DNA of 64,000 nucleotides from Pseudomonas sp. MWU15-20650. Lineage in GTDB: Bacteria > Pseudomonadota > Gammaproteobacteria > Pseudomonadales > Pseudomonadaceae. Position 1 is the stretch's first letter, and each line of letters opens with the position of its first letter. The position numbers and the translations under genes are program-made. Below are positions 8,806 through 19,273 of this stretch, one piece after another. Location of the stretch: the NCBI RefSeq assembly GCF_023242475.1, contig NZ_JALJFG010000019.1:1-64000 (forward strand), given 5' to 3'. Below the pieces are notes generated by a model. The model was given only the letters and a program-made list of their open reading frames with translations. It did no database searches and was not told the origin of the DNA.

Positions 8806-9002
8806 GAGGCAATCCCTAGATTTGATATTACGGTTATAATTCTGCGCCAAGGCTAAGACGAGTAATCCATAGCGTCAAGCCTCCAGGCAGTTGCCGAGTG
8901 TAGTGGCGTGAACACGGCACAACAATCCTGTCATTGCACCATTCATCACGCTGAATGCAGCGCTATTGGCAATTTGCCCACGCCATGGTCTAGACTGGCC
9001 GC
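8806..9002. other. divergent intergenic region, opmH and thiC
   Basis: Noncoding. It must hold the opmH promoter on the reverse strand. On the forward strand TTGGCA (8966-8971) and TCTAGACT (8989-8996) could form a sigma-70 promoter whose start site would fall just before the TPP riboswitch. Nothing else is evident. Confidence 0.5.
8966..8996 (+). promoter_or_regulatory. candidate promoter of thiC
   Basis: TTGGCA at 8966-8971 (four of six to TTGACA) is followed after 17 bases by TCTAGA or after 19 by TAGACT. The expected start site near 9002 would put the riboswitch at the 5' end of the transcript, which supports the call. Confidence 0.42.
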
Positions 9003-9004
9003 GT

Positions 9005-9096
9005 TCTTGTCGGGGTGCCTTGTTGGAAGGCTGAGATCGGTAAATACCGGATCCCGTTGAACCTGATCAGGTTAGCGCCTGCGTAGGGAACAAGAT
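9005..9096 (+). promoter_or_regulatory. TPP riboswitch (THI element) of thiC
   Basis: The conserved THI-box core is readable in order: GGGGTGCC (9012-9019), CTGAGA (9031-9036), TACCGGATCCC, then GAACCTGATCAGGTTAGCGC (from 9059) and CTGCGTAGGGAACA (9079-9092). This RNA binds thiamine pyrophosphate and shuts down the downstream gene. About 160 bases separate it from the thiC start, a long expression platform that includes a small hairpin (GTTCGA/TCGAAC near 9140-9155). I see no clear intrinsic terminator, so control of translation or Rho-dependent termination is more likely. Confidence 0.96.
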
Positions 9097-9239
9097 TTCT
9101 CGTCACCCGGCGAGTCCTCTTGTGCTTCGTCCGGGATGTTGTTCGACAATCGAACAGCTCTTGTGCGTCAGCACAGCACTGGTTCCAGTGCGTCCATCCG
9201 TCACAGGTTCGCTCCGACAAAAATCCACCGCCTGGATAA

Positions 9240-11144
<1,905 letters not shown>

Positions 11145-11174
11145 TCCGGGATCCAAGGTGCCTGTAAGGGCCTG

Positions 11175-11242
11175 ATCGGGAGCAAGCTGCCTCCCACATT
11201 TGAAATGCATTTCAGTGTGGGAGGGGGCTTGCCCCCGATAGC
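11175..11242. repeat. REP doublet (REPIN)
   Basis: Two inverted REP cores: ATCGGGAGCAAGCTGCCTCCCACA and TGTGGGAGGGGGCTTGCCCCCGATAGC, separated by about 15 bases. The pair can fold into one long hairpin. It lies between thiC and cytX, so it may attenuate or stabilise the thiC transcript. The left arm has a CTGCC in place of CCCCC. Confidence 0.9.
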
Positions 11243-11281
11243 AATCTCTCCAACAAAAAATGCCCCTCAGAGATACCCCCC

Positions 11282-12571
11282 TTGAGCATTCAACCGAGTA
11301 CCTACTCCCCGGACATTACAGTCCCCCAGGACAAGCGCGTGTTCGGCGCCCGCGACCTGTTTTCCCTGTGGTTCTCCCTCGGCATTGGCCTGATGGTCCT
11401 GCAAACCGGTGCGCTGCTCGCCCCGGGCCTGGGCCTGTGCGGCTCATTGCTGGCGATTTTCTTCGGTACCCTGGTGGGCGTGCTGCTGCTGGCCGCTGTC
11501 GGCGTGATCGGCAGCGACACCGGCCTGTCCGCCATGGCAGCGCTCAAACTCAGCCTCGGCGCCAAGGGCGCCAGCCTGCCGGCGGTGCTGAACTTGCTGC
11601 AACTGATCGGCTGGGGCGCGTTCGAGATCATCGTGATGCGGGACGCTGCGAGCCTGTTGGGCACTCGCGCTTTTGGCGAAGGCAGCCTGTTGAGTAGCCC
11701 ACTGTTCTGGACCCTGATCTTCGGTGCGCTTGCCACATTGCTGGCAGTGAGCGGCCCGTTGACCTTTGTACGCCAGATCCTGCGTAAATGGGGGATCTGG
11801 CTGCTCCTCGCCGCCTGCCTGTGGCTGACCTGGAACCTGCTCGCCAAGGCTGACCTCGCCGCACTGTGGGCCAAGACCGGTGACGGTTCGATGTCCTTTG
11901 CGGTGGGGTTCGACATTGCGATTGCCATGCCGTTGTCCTGGCTGCCGTTGATTGCCGATTACTCACGCTTTGGCAAACGCGCCAACAGTGTGTTCGGCGG
12001 CACTGCGCTGGGTTTCTTTATCGGTAATTTCTGGCTGATGAGCCTGGGCGTGGCCTATACCCTGGCGTTTGCGCCCAGTGGCGAAGTGAATGCGTTGCTG
12101 CTGGCCCTGGCGGGCGCCGGCCTGGGCATTCCGCTGTTGCTGATCCTGCTGGATGAGTCGGAAAACGCCTTTGCCGATATTCACTCGGCGGCGGTGTCCA
12201 GCGGGATTCTGTTGCGCTTGAGGGTCGAGCACCTGGCGTTGGCCATTGGCGTGATATGCACCGTGATCGCCTGCTTTGCGCCGCTGGCGCAGTACCAGAA
12301 CTTCCTGTTGCTGATCGGCTCGGTGTTTGCGCCGTTATTTGGCGTGGTACTGGTGGATCATTTCATCCTGCGCCGCCGTAGCCCGGGGAGGGTCACCCAC
12401 CTGCACTGGCCGGCGTTGGTGGCCTGGTTGGGTGGCATCAGTACGTATCATCTGTTGGCCAACCTGTATCCGGACATAGGTGCAACCCTGCCTGCATTGC
12501 TGCTGGCAGGGCTGTTGCAGTTTGTCCTGGGCCGGGCTGTCAGTGGCGTGCGGGCATCAGCTCAGGCTTGA
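11282..12571 (+). CDS. cytX: putative hydroxymethylpyrimidine transporter CytX
   Basis: A 429-residue inner-membrane permease of the cytosine/purine/uracil/thiamine/allantoin (NCS1) family with about 12 hydrophobic helices. The CytX subgroup is linked to thiamine genes and is thought to import HMP. The stretch GARDLFSLWFSLGIGLMVLQ in TM1 is the family signature region. The most plausible start is a TTG at 11282; there is no upstream ATG in this frame, and the candidate RBS is weak (CAGAGA). The position directly after riboswitch-controlled thiC, on the same strand, supports the thiamine role. The gap contains a REPIN, so cytX may have lower expression than thiC. Its 3' end overlaps the convergent lipoprotein gene by 32 bases. 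Confidence 0.88.
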   Translation: MSIQPSTYSPDITVPQDKRVFGARDLFSLWFSLGIGLMVLQTGALLAPGLGLCGSLLAIFFGTLVGVLLLAAVGVIGSDTGLSAMAALKLSLGAKGASLPAVLNLLQLIGWGAFEIIVMRDAASLLGTRAFGEGSLLSSPLFWTLIFGALATLLAVSGPLTFVRQILRKWGIWLLLAACLWLTWNLLAKADLAALWAKTGDGSMSFAVGFDIAIAMPLSWLPLIADYSRFGKRANSVFGGTALGFFIGNFWLMSLGVAYTLAFAPSGEVNALLLALAGAGLGIPLLLILLDESENAFADIHSAAVSSGILLRLRVEHLALAIGVICTVIACFAPLAQYQNFLLLIGSVFAPLFGVVLVDHFILRRRSPGRVTHLHWPALVAWLGGISTYHLLANLYPDIGATLPALLLAGLLQFVLGRAVSGVRASAQA

Positions 12572-13286
12572 GCACGCCGGTAAGGCGCGTATAGGGGATG
12601 GTCATTTCGATCAGCCCCAATGCGTAAGGCGCAATGGTCGCTACGTTGTACTTGAGTACTACGCCGTTGCTGGTCAAGGCGATGTTCGGGGTTTTCTGGA
12701 AGGGCCAGTTCTTCACGAACTCCGGGTCACGGTCCATCTGCGAGTTGATCTGCCAGCTGTTGTGGGCAACTTTCGCGGTGTTCCAGAACGCCTGCTCCTG
12801 GCCTGGCAGCAGCATGTCGCTCAGGCTCAGCTCTTTATGCAGTAGACGTGAATAGTTGATGAAGCCACGGCCGGGCTCGCCGTGGGCGGCGCCGGTGTCC
12901 AGGTAGCTGGAGACTTCAACGATCACCAGTCCGTCATGCTGTTCACGTACCTTGGCCTGCAAGTACATGCTGTGGCGGTCAGGGGCTTCACGCAAAAACT
13001 TGTCCCGATAGGCCGTCAGGGTTGCCGGCACGCTCGCGCCAGGGGGGGTGCGGGTCATTTGCAGCAAGCGCTGCTCGACCAGGGTGTCGAGTTGCGGCTC
13101 GGCGGGAAAGTGCACGGTATCAATGTTCACCAGCGGGCATTCGGGGCTGTCGCAGCCAGGCTTGATTTGCTCCGATTTGTCAGCGGTGGTGTCCAGCGGC
13201 TTGAGATAGCTGGGTTGGAACAGGCTCTGGCAAGCACCCAGGGTCAAGGCAATACAGGCCACGGAGGCGATTTTTAAAAGCGACAT
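12540..13286 (-). CDS. RsiV/DUF3298-type lipoprotein
   Basis: A 248-residue exported lipoprotein. The N-terminus has a lipoprotein signal with the lipobox LGAC (Cys about residue 19), and Asp is not at position +2 (the sequence is CQSL), so outer-membrane sorting is expected. The rest resembles the DUF3298/RsiV C-terminal domain: SMYLQAKVREQHDGLVIVEVSSYLDTGAAHGEP and the terminal YNVATIAPYALGLIEMTIPY. In RsiV that domain binds lysozyme, but no sigma factor gene is next to this one, so that role is not implied. AAGGA precedes the ATG. It converges on cytX with a 32-base overlap. Confidence 0.82.
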   Translation of the reverse strand: MSLLKIASVACIALTLGACQSLFQPSYLKPLDTTADKSEQIKPGCDSPECPLVNIDTVHFPAEPQLDTLVEQRLLQMTRTPPGASVPATLTAYRDKFLREAPDRHSMYLQAKVREQHDGLVIVEVSSYLDTGAAHGEPGRGFINYSRLLHKELSLSDMLLPGQEQAFWNTAKVAHNSWQINSQMDRDPEFVKNWPFQKTPNIALTSNGVVLKYNVATIAPYALGLIEMTIPYTRLTGVLKPELMPARH

Positions 13287-13480
13287 GTGCGTCCTTCGGA
13301 AATCGATGGAAAGCGAAAAAGAGTAGCGCTTCGACTGCGAACAAAGCCGTCAGTTCGCCACTAAGCTGATTAGAGTGAGTTTGACCTGCGCCATCTATCC
13401 CGGCAACTGGAAAGGGGCTGCACCGAGGGGCAACGGCGCGTTAGGATGGCGCGAATTGCACCGGCTTAACGAGGAAGAAT
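13287..13480. other. divergent promoter region, lipoprotein and nudF
   Basis: Noncoding gap of 194 bases that must hold two divergent promoters. I see no convincing sigma-70 pair. The nudF ribosome-binding site ACGAGGAAG lies just before its ATG at 13481. Confidence 0.4.
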
Positions 13481-14098
13481 ATGACGGACATTGCGAAATC
13501 GACGCCGAACAAGATCGAGATTGTTCAGCACGACAATGCCTACAAGGGCTTCTACAAGCTTGATCGCGTGCAACTGCGCCACGAAAAATTCGATGGTGGC
13601 ATGAGTCGTGTGATCAACCGCGAAGTCTTTGTTCGTCATGACGCCGTGTGCGTGCTGCCCTATGACCCGCAACGTGATGAGGTGGTGCTGATCGAACAGT
13701 TCCGCGTTGGCGCCATGGGCCGTACCGATAACCCCTGGCTGGTGGAAATGGTCGCCGGCCTGATTGACAAGGACGAGCAACCGGAGGAGGTTGCACACCG
13801 CGAAGCCGAGGAGGAAGCTGGGCTGACATTCTCCGCGCTGTGGCCCATCACGAAATATTTCCCATCGCCCGGCGGCAGTACCGAATTTGTCCACTTGTAC
13901 CTGGGCCGTTGCGACAGCTCAGGCGCCGGTGGCGTCCATGGGTTGGAAGAAGAGGCAGAAGATATCCGCGTGACGGCCTGGGCATTCGAAGATGCCTTTC
14001 AAGCGGTACGCGATGGCAAAATTTCCAATGCAGCCAGCATCATCGCCCTGCAGTGGCTTGCGCTTAATCGCGCAGAAGTGAGGGGGTTATGGCAGTAA
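13481..14098 (+). CDS. nudF: ADP-ribose pyrophosphatase
   Basis: NudF hydrolyses ADP-ribose to AMP and ribose 5-phosphate, clearing a reactive metabolite and possibly limiting glycogen precursors. The 205-residue protein has a perfect Nudix box (G-x5-E-x7-RE-x-EE-x-G), seen as GLIDKDE and HREAEEEAGL around residues 91-113. The E. coli protein is 209 residues. AGGAAG precedes the ATG. It heads the conserved cluster nudF - DUF1249 (yqiB) - cpdA - yqiA - parE, in the same order as in E. coli. The next gene overlaps its last ten bases, implying translational coupling. Confidence 0.96.
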   Translation: MTDIAKSTPNKIEIVQHDNAYKGFYKLDRVQLRHEKFDGGMSRVINREVFVRHDAVCVLPYDPQRDEVVLIEQFRVGAMGRTDNPWLVEMVAGLIDKDEQPEEVAHREAEEEAGLTFSALWPITKYFPSPGGSTEFVHLYLGRCDSSGAGGVHGLEEEAEDIRVTAWAFEDAFQAVRDGKISNAASIIALQWLALNRAEVRGLWQ

Positions 14099-14538
14099 AG
14101 GCACGGGAACGTTATCGAGTTGACCTGATCGGGCTGCAAGCCGCCTGCGAGGCCAACTACGCGCGGCTGATGCGCCTGCTGCCCGATATGCGTCACACAC
14201 CTGAGGCACGGCGTATTGCCGTGACCCACGGCGACCAGATGCTTGGCGTGCTGACCCTGGAAGTGATCCTCACCTGCCCGTACACCACCACGCTGCGTGT
14301 ACGCCAGGAGCACAGCCTGCCGTGGCTGCCGGTGCCGCAATTGGAAGTGCAGGTGTACCACGACGCGCGGATGGCCGAAGTGATCAGCGCCGAACATGCA
14401 CGACGCTTTCGCAGCATCTATCCTTACCCGAATGTGTTCATGCACCAGCCCGATGAGAAAGCGCAGCTCAATGTGTTCCTCGGTGAATGGTTGAGCCACT
14501 GCCTGGCCCTGGGGCATGAGTTCGAAGTCGTGCGGTAG
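14089..14538 (+). CDS. DUF1249 family protein (YqiB)
   Basis: A 149-residue soluble protein of the YqiB/DUF1249 family, whose function is unknown. Typical sequence includes HTPEARRIAVTHGDQMLGVLTLEVILTCPYTTTLRV and the C-terminal QLNVFLGEWLSHCL. A strong RBS (GAGGGGG) precedes the ATG, which lies inside the last codons of nudF, so the two are translationally coupled. The constant placing between nudF and cpdA in gamma-proteobacteria suggests a tie to nucleotide-signal turnover, but that is inference. Confidence 0.9.
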   Translation: MAVKARERYRVDLIGLQAACEANYARLMRLLPDMRHTPEARRIAVTHGDQMLGVLTLEVILTCPYTTTLRVRQEHSLPWLPVPQLEVQVYHDARMAEVISAEHARRFRSIYPYPNVFMHQPDEKAQLNVFLGEWLSHCLALGHEFEVVR

Positions 14539-14637
14539 ATGTGAACTGTGTCTGCTTCCTCAGGTTTCCTCTTTGTGTCCTGCCCTAGCATAATCGCGCC
14601 AAACCTCCATTTTCTGTGATTGCCCTGGGAGAGCGCC

Positions 14638-15453
14638 TTGCCGAGCGTATCCACCACAAACCCCGACGCTGGCGCCTTGCTGGTGCAACTGTCTGACAGC
14701 CACTTGTTTGCCGAGGCAGACAGCGCGCTGCTGGGCATGAATACCCGCGAAAGCTTGCAGCGGGTGATCGAGTTGGTGCGCGAGCAACAGCCTCGGGTCG
14801 ATCTGTTGCTGGCCACGGGCGATCTGTCCCAGGATGGCACCTTGGCGTCTTACCAGCAGTTTCGCGAGATGACCCAGTCAATCGACGCCCCGGCGCGCTG
14901 GATCCCGGGTAATCATGATGAACCGCAGATCATGGTCCACGCCGCCGTGCACAGCGATTTACTCGAGCCGGTGGTCGACATCGGCAACTGGCGCATCACC
15001 CTGCTGGACTCTGCCGTACCCGGCTCCGTGCCTGGGTACCTGCAAGACCAGCAATTGCAACGGCTTGCCCAGGCCCTGAGTGAAGCACCGAGCCGGCATC
15101 ACCTGGTGTGCTTGCACCATCACCCGGTGTCTATCGGCTGTGCCTGGATGGAGCCTATCGGCCTGCGCAATCCTGACGCCCTGTTTGCCGTGCTTGACCG
15201 CTTCCCGCAGGTGCGGGCGGTGTTGTGGGGGCACGTTCACCAAGAGATCGACTGCGAGCGCAATGGCGTGCGGCTGTTGGCGTCACCGTCCACCTGTATC
15301 CAGTTCGCGCCGGGCAGCGAGGATTTCCAGGTCAGCGACCAGGCGCCGGGTTATCGCTGGTTGCGCCTGCATGCCGACGGACGGTTGGAAACGGGCGTGG
15401 AACGGGTCGAAGGTTTCGAATTTACCATCGACTACGGCAGCAACGGCTATTAA
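14638..15453 (+). CDS. cpdA: 3',5'-cyclic-AMP phosphodiesterase
   Basis: CpdA (Icc) breaks down cAMP and so tunes CRP/Vfr signalling. The 271-residue cytosolic metallophosphoesterase shows the full metal-binding motif series: QLSDSHLF (D-x-H), ATGDLSQDG (GD), PGNHDEP (GNHD), CLHHHPVSI (H) and WGHVHQE (GHxH). The start is a TTG at 14638 with GGGAGAG five bases upstream; no ATG is available in frame. An earlier TTG at 14620 has no RBS. Length matches the E. coli enzyme (275). It lies 99 bases after the DUF1249 gene and before a REPIN and yqiA. Confidence 0.95.
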   Translation: MPSVSTTNPDAGALLVQLSDSHLFAEADSALLGMNTRESLQRVIELVREQQPRVDLLLATGDLSQDGTLASYQQFREMTQSIDAPARWIPGNHDEPQIMVHAAVHSDLLEPVVDIGNWRITLLDSAVPGSVPGYLQDQQLQRLAQALSEAPSRHHLVCLHHHPVSIGCAWMEPIGLRNPDALFAVLDRFPQVRAVLWGHVHQEIDCERNGVRLLASPSTCIQFAPGSEDFQVSDQAPGYRWLRLHADGRLETGVERVEGFEFTIDYGSNGY

Positions 15454-15454
15454 A

Positions 15455-15545
15455 TGTGAGAGGGGGCTTGCTCCCGATAGCGGAGTGTCAGGCAATATAT
15501 TGGCTGGCTGGCCCACCCCCATCGGGAGCAAGCCCCCTCCCACAT
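15455..15545. repeat. REP doublet (REPIN)
   Basis: Inverted REP cores TGTGAGAGGGGGCTTGCTCC (from 15455) and ATCGGGAGCAAGCCCCCTCC (15521-15540), about 40 bases apart, between cpdA and yqiA. Confidence 0.92.
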
Positions 15546-15637
15546 GGGGTTTGTGGCGTCAGAGATAGTGTGTGTACTCACTCCTGGCCTCGATCCCTGT
15601 AAACTGCGCCTTTTGGCGTAAGCATGGAGAGCCCGGC

Positions 15638-16246
15638 ATGTCCGCTTCGATCCTGTATATCCACGGTTTTAACAGCGCGCCGTCTTCCAACAAGGCCAGC
15701 CAGTTGATCGCCGTGATGGACAACCTCGGCCTTGCCGACCAATTGCGTGTGCCGGCCCTGCATCACCACCCACGTAAGGCAATTCCTCAATTGGAGGAGG
15801 CCATTGCGCAGCTGGGGCGGCCGCTGCTGGTCGGAAGCTCACTCGGCGGCTACTATGCAACCCATCTTGCCGAGCGCCATGGCCTCAAGGCGCTGCTGGT
15901 CAACCCGGCGGTCAGCCCGCATCGGATGTTCGACGGTTACCTGGGTACTCAGAAGAACCTCTACACCGATGAAACCTGGGAACTGACCCACGACCACGTC
16001 ACGGCCCTGGCAGAACTGGAAGTACCGGCTCCCCAGGATGCCGCGCGTTATCAGGTGTGGTTGCAGACCGGGGATGAAACCCTGGATTATCGCCTTGCCC
16101 AACAGTATTACCGGGCCTGTGCCCTGCGCATCCAGGCCGGTGGCGACCATGGTTACCGAGGGTTTGCCCAGCAACTGCCGGCGATGTTGAGCTTTGCCGG
16201 CATTGGCGCAGATCAGTATCAATCCTTCGATTTCTCGGCACTGTAA
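15638..16246 (+). CDS. yqiA: esterase YqiA (alpha/beta hydrolase)
   Basis: A 202-residue cytosolic alpha/beta-hydrolase of the YqiA/UPF0227 family; E. coli YqiA has esterase activity on acyl-CoA and similar esters. Visible motifs are ILYIHGFNSAP at the N-terminus (oxyanion-hole HG), the nucleophile elbow GSSLGG near residue 68, and the catalytic His in GGDHGYRGF. I chose the ATG at 15638, preceded by GGAGAG, because it begins right at the first strand; the ORF extends 22 codons upstream into the REPIN side without conservation. It sits directly before parE as in E. coli. Confidence 0.92.
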   Translation: MSASILYIHGFNSAPSSNKASQLIAVMDNLGLADQLRVPALHHHPRKAIPQLEEAIAQLGRPLLVGSSLGGYYATHLAERHGLKALLVNPAVSPHRMFDGYLGTQKNLYTDETWELTHDHVTALAELEVPAPQDAARYQVWLQTGDETLDYRLAQQYYRACALRIQAGGDHGYRGFAQQLPAMLSFAGIGADQYQSFDFSAL

Positions 16247-16300
16247 TCGCCTTGCAAATCCCAGGTCACTTTTTAATCGAACGACTCACGACGAGACCCC

Positions 16301-18205
16301 ATGGCCACTCCCAGCGCTAGCTCTTATAACGCCGACGCCATCGAAGTCCTCTCGGGCCTCGACCCGGTGCGCAAACGCCCCGGCATGTACACCGACACCA
16401 GTCGGCCGAACCACCTTGCCCAGGAAGTCATCGACAACAGCGTCGACGAAGCCTTGGCCGGGCACGCCAAGTCGGTACAAGTCATCCTTCACGCCGACCA
16501 TTCCCTGGAAGTGTCCGACGATGGTCGCGGCATGCCGGTGGACATTCACCCGGAAGAGGGCGTGTCGGGCGTCGAGCTGATCCTCACCAAGCTGCACGCC
16601 GGCGGCAAGTTCTCCAACAAGAACTATCAGTTCTCCGGTGGTTTGCACGGTGTGGGTATTTCGGTGGTCAACGCCCTGTCCACCCAGGTGCGAGTCAAGG
16701 TCAAGCGCGACGGCAACGAGTACCAGATGACCTTTGCCGATGGCTATAAAGCCACCGACCTGGAAGTGGTCGGCACCGTTGGCAAGCGCAACACCGGCAC
16801 CAGCGTGTACTTCGCCCCGGACCCGAAATACTTCGATTCGCCGAAATTCTCCATCAGCCGCCTCAAGCACGTGCTCAAGGCCAAGGCTGTATTGTGCCCG
16901 GGCCTGCTGGTCAGTTTTGAAGACAAAGGCACCGGTGAAAAGGTCGAGTGGCATTACGAAGACGGCTTGCGCTCCTACCTGGAAGACTCCGTCAGCGACT
17001 TCGAGCGCCTGCCCAACGAGCCGTTCTGCGGCAGCCTGGCCGGTAATAAGGAAGCCGTCGATTGGGCACTGCTGTGGTTGCCCGAGGGGGGCGACAGCGT
17101 GCAGGAAAGCTACGTCAACCTGATCCCCACTGCCCAGGGCGGTACCCACGTCAACGGTTTGCGCCAAGGCTTGCTGGATGCCATGCGTGAATTCTGCGAA
17201 TACCGCAGCCTGTTGCCGCGTGGCGTGAAGCTGGCGCCGGAAGACGTGTGGGAGCGCATCGCGTTCGTGCTGTCGATGAAGATGCAGGAGCCACAATTCT
17301 CCGGCCAGACCAAAGAGCGGCTGTCGTCCCGCGAGGCGGCGGCGTTTGTCTCCGGTGTGGTCAAGGATGCCTTCAGCCTGTGGCTCAACGAGCATCCGGA
17401 ACTGGGCCTGGCCCTGGCGGAACTGGCGATCAACAATGCCGGCCGTCGTTTGAAGGCCAGCAAAAAAGTCGAACGCAAGCGCATCACCCAGGGCCCGGCA
17501 CTGCCTGGCAAACTGGCCGATTGCGCCGGACAGGACCCGATGCGTTCCGAACTGTTCCTGGTGGAAGGTGACTCCGCCGGCGGTTCCGCCAAGCAAGCGC
17601 GGGACAAGGAGTTCCAGGCGATCCTGCCGTTGCGCGGCAAGATCCTCAACACCTGGGAAGTCGACGGCAGCGAAGTCCTTGCCAGCCAGGAAGTGCACAA
17701 CATCGCCGTGGCCATCGGTGTCGACCCAGGCGCAGAGGACATGAGCCAACTGCGCTACGGCAAGATCTGCATCCTCGCCGACGCCGACTCCGACGGCTTG
17801 CACATCGCCACGTTGCTGTGCGCACTGTTCGTCCAGCACTTCCGCCCGCTGGTGGATGCCGGTCACGTCTACGTCGCCATGCCGCCGCTGTACCGTATCG
17901 ATCTGGGCAAAGAGATTTTCTACGCCCTGGACGAAGCCGAGCGCGATGGCATCCTCGACCGCCTGGTGGCCGAGAAGAAACGCGGCAAGCCCCAGGTCAC
18001 GCGATTCAAAGGCTTGGGTGAGATGAACCCACCGCAACTGCGTGAAACCACCATGGACCCCAACACCCGGCGCCTGGTGCAACTGACGCTGGAAGACTTC
18101 GCCGCTACCTCGGAAATGATGGACATGCTGTTGGCGAAGAAACGTGCGCCGGATCGTAAGTCATGGCTGGAGTCCAAAGGTAACCTGGCCGAGGTTCTGG
18201 GCTGA
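16301..18205 (+). CDS. parE: DNA topoisomerase IV subunit B
   Basis: ParE is the ATPase half of topoisomerase IV, which unlinks daughter chromosomes. The 634-residue protein shows the GHKL ATP-binding fold (EVIDNSVDEALAG, SDDGRGMPVDIH, LHAGGKFSNKNYQFSGGLHG), the transducer domain, and a TOPRIM domain with ELFLVEGDSAGGSAK and the metal-binding ADADSDG. Length matches the E. coli subunit (630). The next gene's ATG overlaps the stop by one base. parC follows 1.07 kb later, so the two subunits are separated by one foreign-looking but co-directional gene. Confidence 0.98.
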   Translation: MATPSASSYNADAIEVLSGLDPVRKRPGMYTDTSRPNHLAQEVIDNSVDEALAGHAKSVQVILHADHSLEVSDDGRGMPVDIHPEEGVSGVELILTKLHAGGKFSNKNYQFSGGLHGVGISVVNALSTQVRVKVKRDGNEYQMTFADGYKATDLEVVGTVGKRNTGTSVYFAPDPKYFDSPKFSISRLKHVLKAKAVLCPGLLVSFEDKGTGEKVEWHYEDGLRSYLEDSVSDFERLPNEPFCGSLAGNKEAVDWALLWLPEGGDSVQESYVNLIPTAQGGTHVNGLRQGLLDAMREFCEYRSLLPRGVKLAPEDVWERIAFVLSMKMQEPQFSGQTKERLSSREAAAFVSGVVKDAFSLWLNEHPELGLALAELAINNAGRRLKASKKVERKRITQGPALPGKLADCAGQDPMRSELFLVEGDSAGGSAKQARDKEFQAILPLRGKILNTWEVDGSEVLASQEVHNIAVAIGVDPGAEDMSQLRYGKICILADADSDGLHIATLLCALFVQHFRPLVDAGHVYVAMPPLYRIDLGKEIFYALDEAERDGILDRLVAEKKRGKPQVTRFKGLGEMNPPQLRETTMDPNTRRLVQLTLEDFAATSEMMDMLLAKKRAPDRKSWLESKGNLAEVLG

Positions 18206-19200
18206 TGCGCACAGGTTTCGCCCTGGCGATCCTGATGTTGAGCGGGTTGGCGGCCACCGACGTGGCCGCGGCGCCCGTGGCTGAACTCAAGCTGGTGTCC
18301 GAGCACCCGGTGGAGGGTATGCGCGGCGGTAACCTGTCGGGCCTGGCCTTGTGCGGCAAGGCGCTTTGGACGGTTTCCGACCGCGATGACGACCAGATCT
18401 ACCGCCTCGATATCAGTGCGCCGACCTGGAAGGCTCAAGCGCTGAAGATCGACGTGCCGCCTGTGCCTGAGTCTGGGCTGCCTTGGGGGCTGCGTTCGCG
18501 CACCAAGGCCGCTTCGTTCATTCGTGGTGGCGACCTGGATTTTGAAGGCATCACCTGTGATGCCGCTGGTAACCGCTACATTGTCAGCGAAGCTCATGCA
18601 GCGGTACTGCAAGTGCCGGTGACGGGCGCGCCCGGGTGGCTGAAAATCGCCCCGGGTATGGTGCGTGAAGCCCGGGCCAGTGGCATGTTGCTGCACTTCA
18701 ATGCTTTGTTCGAGGGCCTGGCGGTGAACCCTGACGGTAATCAGATCTGGCTGGCCGCCGAACGTGAGCGGCGCGGCTTGATCTCGATAAAACGAGGGCA
18801 GAGCGTGTGGGATTGCGACGGCCCCTGTGTGTTATTGAGCGAGGCCGGCCAGGAAGTACAGCCGGCACAGTTCACCAATGCCAAGGTTGTATCCAAGGAT
18901 TTTGCCGATCTGGCACTGTTCAACGGCAAGCTGTTTACCCTGGAGCGCAATGCGTTCCAGATCTGCCGGCGCGATACGGTTACGGCCAAGGTCGAGCTGT
19001 GCTGGTCGTTTGCCGAAGAGGCCCTGGTGCCCAACCGGCGTTATGCCCAGCCCTATGGCCTGGCCGAGGCCCTGGTAGTGGAGGCTGACGGAGCATGGGT
19101 GGGCATTGACAACAATTTCGGCCCGCGCGCCGATGGTGAGAAACGCCCTATGGTCTATCGCTTCGCCGCCCCGGTCGGTGGCTGGAGCGCGCAGCCATGA
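18205..19200 (+). CDS. secreted esterase-like / phytase-like beta-propeller protein
   Basis: A 331-residue exported protein of the 'esterase-like activity of phytase' type. A signal peptide is visible (MRTGFALAILMLSGLAATDVAAA, cleavage near residue 23). The body contains repeats of the kind seen in beta-propellers, such as NLSGLALCGKALWTVSDRDDDQIYRLD, GGDLDFEGITCDAAGNRYIVSEA and FEGLAVNPDGNQIWLAAERERRG. The ATG overlaps the parE stop by one base (TGATG), so it is translated with parE, yet a periplasmic protein has no obvious part in topoisomerase work. Catalytic residues and substrate are not identifiable; the family name is a domain label only. Confidence 0.85.
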   Translation: MRTGFALAILMLSGLAATDVAAAPVAELKLVSEHPVEGMRGGNLSGLALCGKALWTVSDRDDDQIYRLDISAPTWKAQALKIDVPPVPESGLPWGLRSRTKAASFIRGGDLDFEGITCDAAGNRYIVSEAHAAVLQVPVTGAPGWLKIAPGMVREARASGMLLHFNALFEGLAVNPDGNQIWLAAERERRGLISIKRGQSVWDCDGPCVLLSEAGQEVQPAQFTNAKVVSKDFADLALFNGKLFTLERNAFQICRRDTVTAKVELCWSFAEEALVPNRRYAQPYGLAEALVVEADGAWVGIDNNFGPRADGEKRPMVYRFAAPVGGWSAQP

Positions 19201-19273
19201 ACCCGTGCTTTTTTGAATTGACCCGGCGCAGCGGCAGTTCCGCTGCGCGTTACCCCACAATGATGAGGCCCGC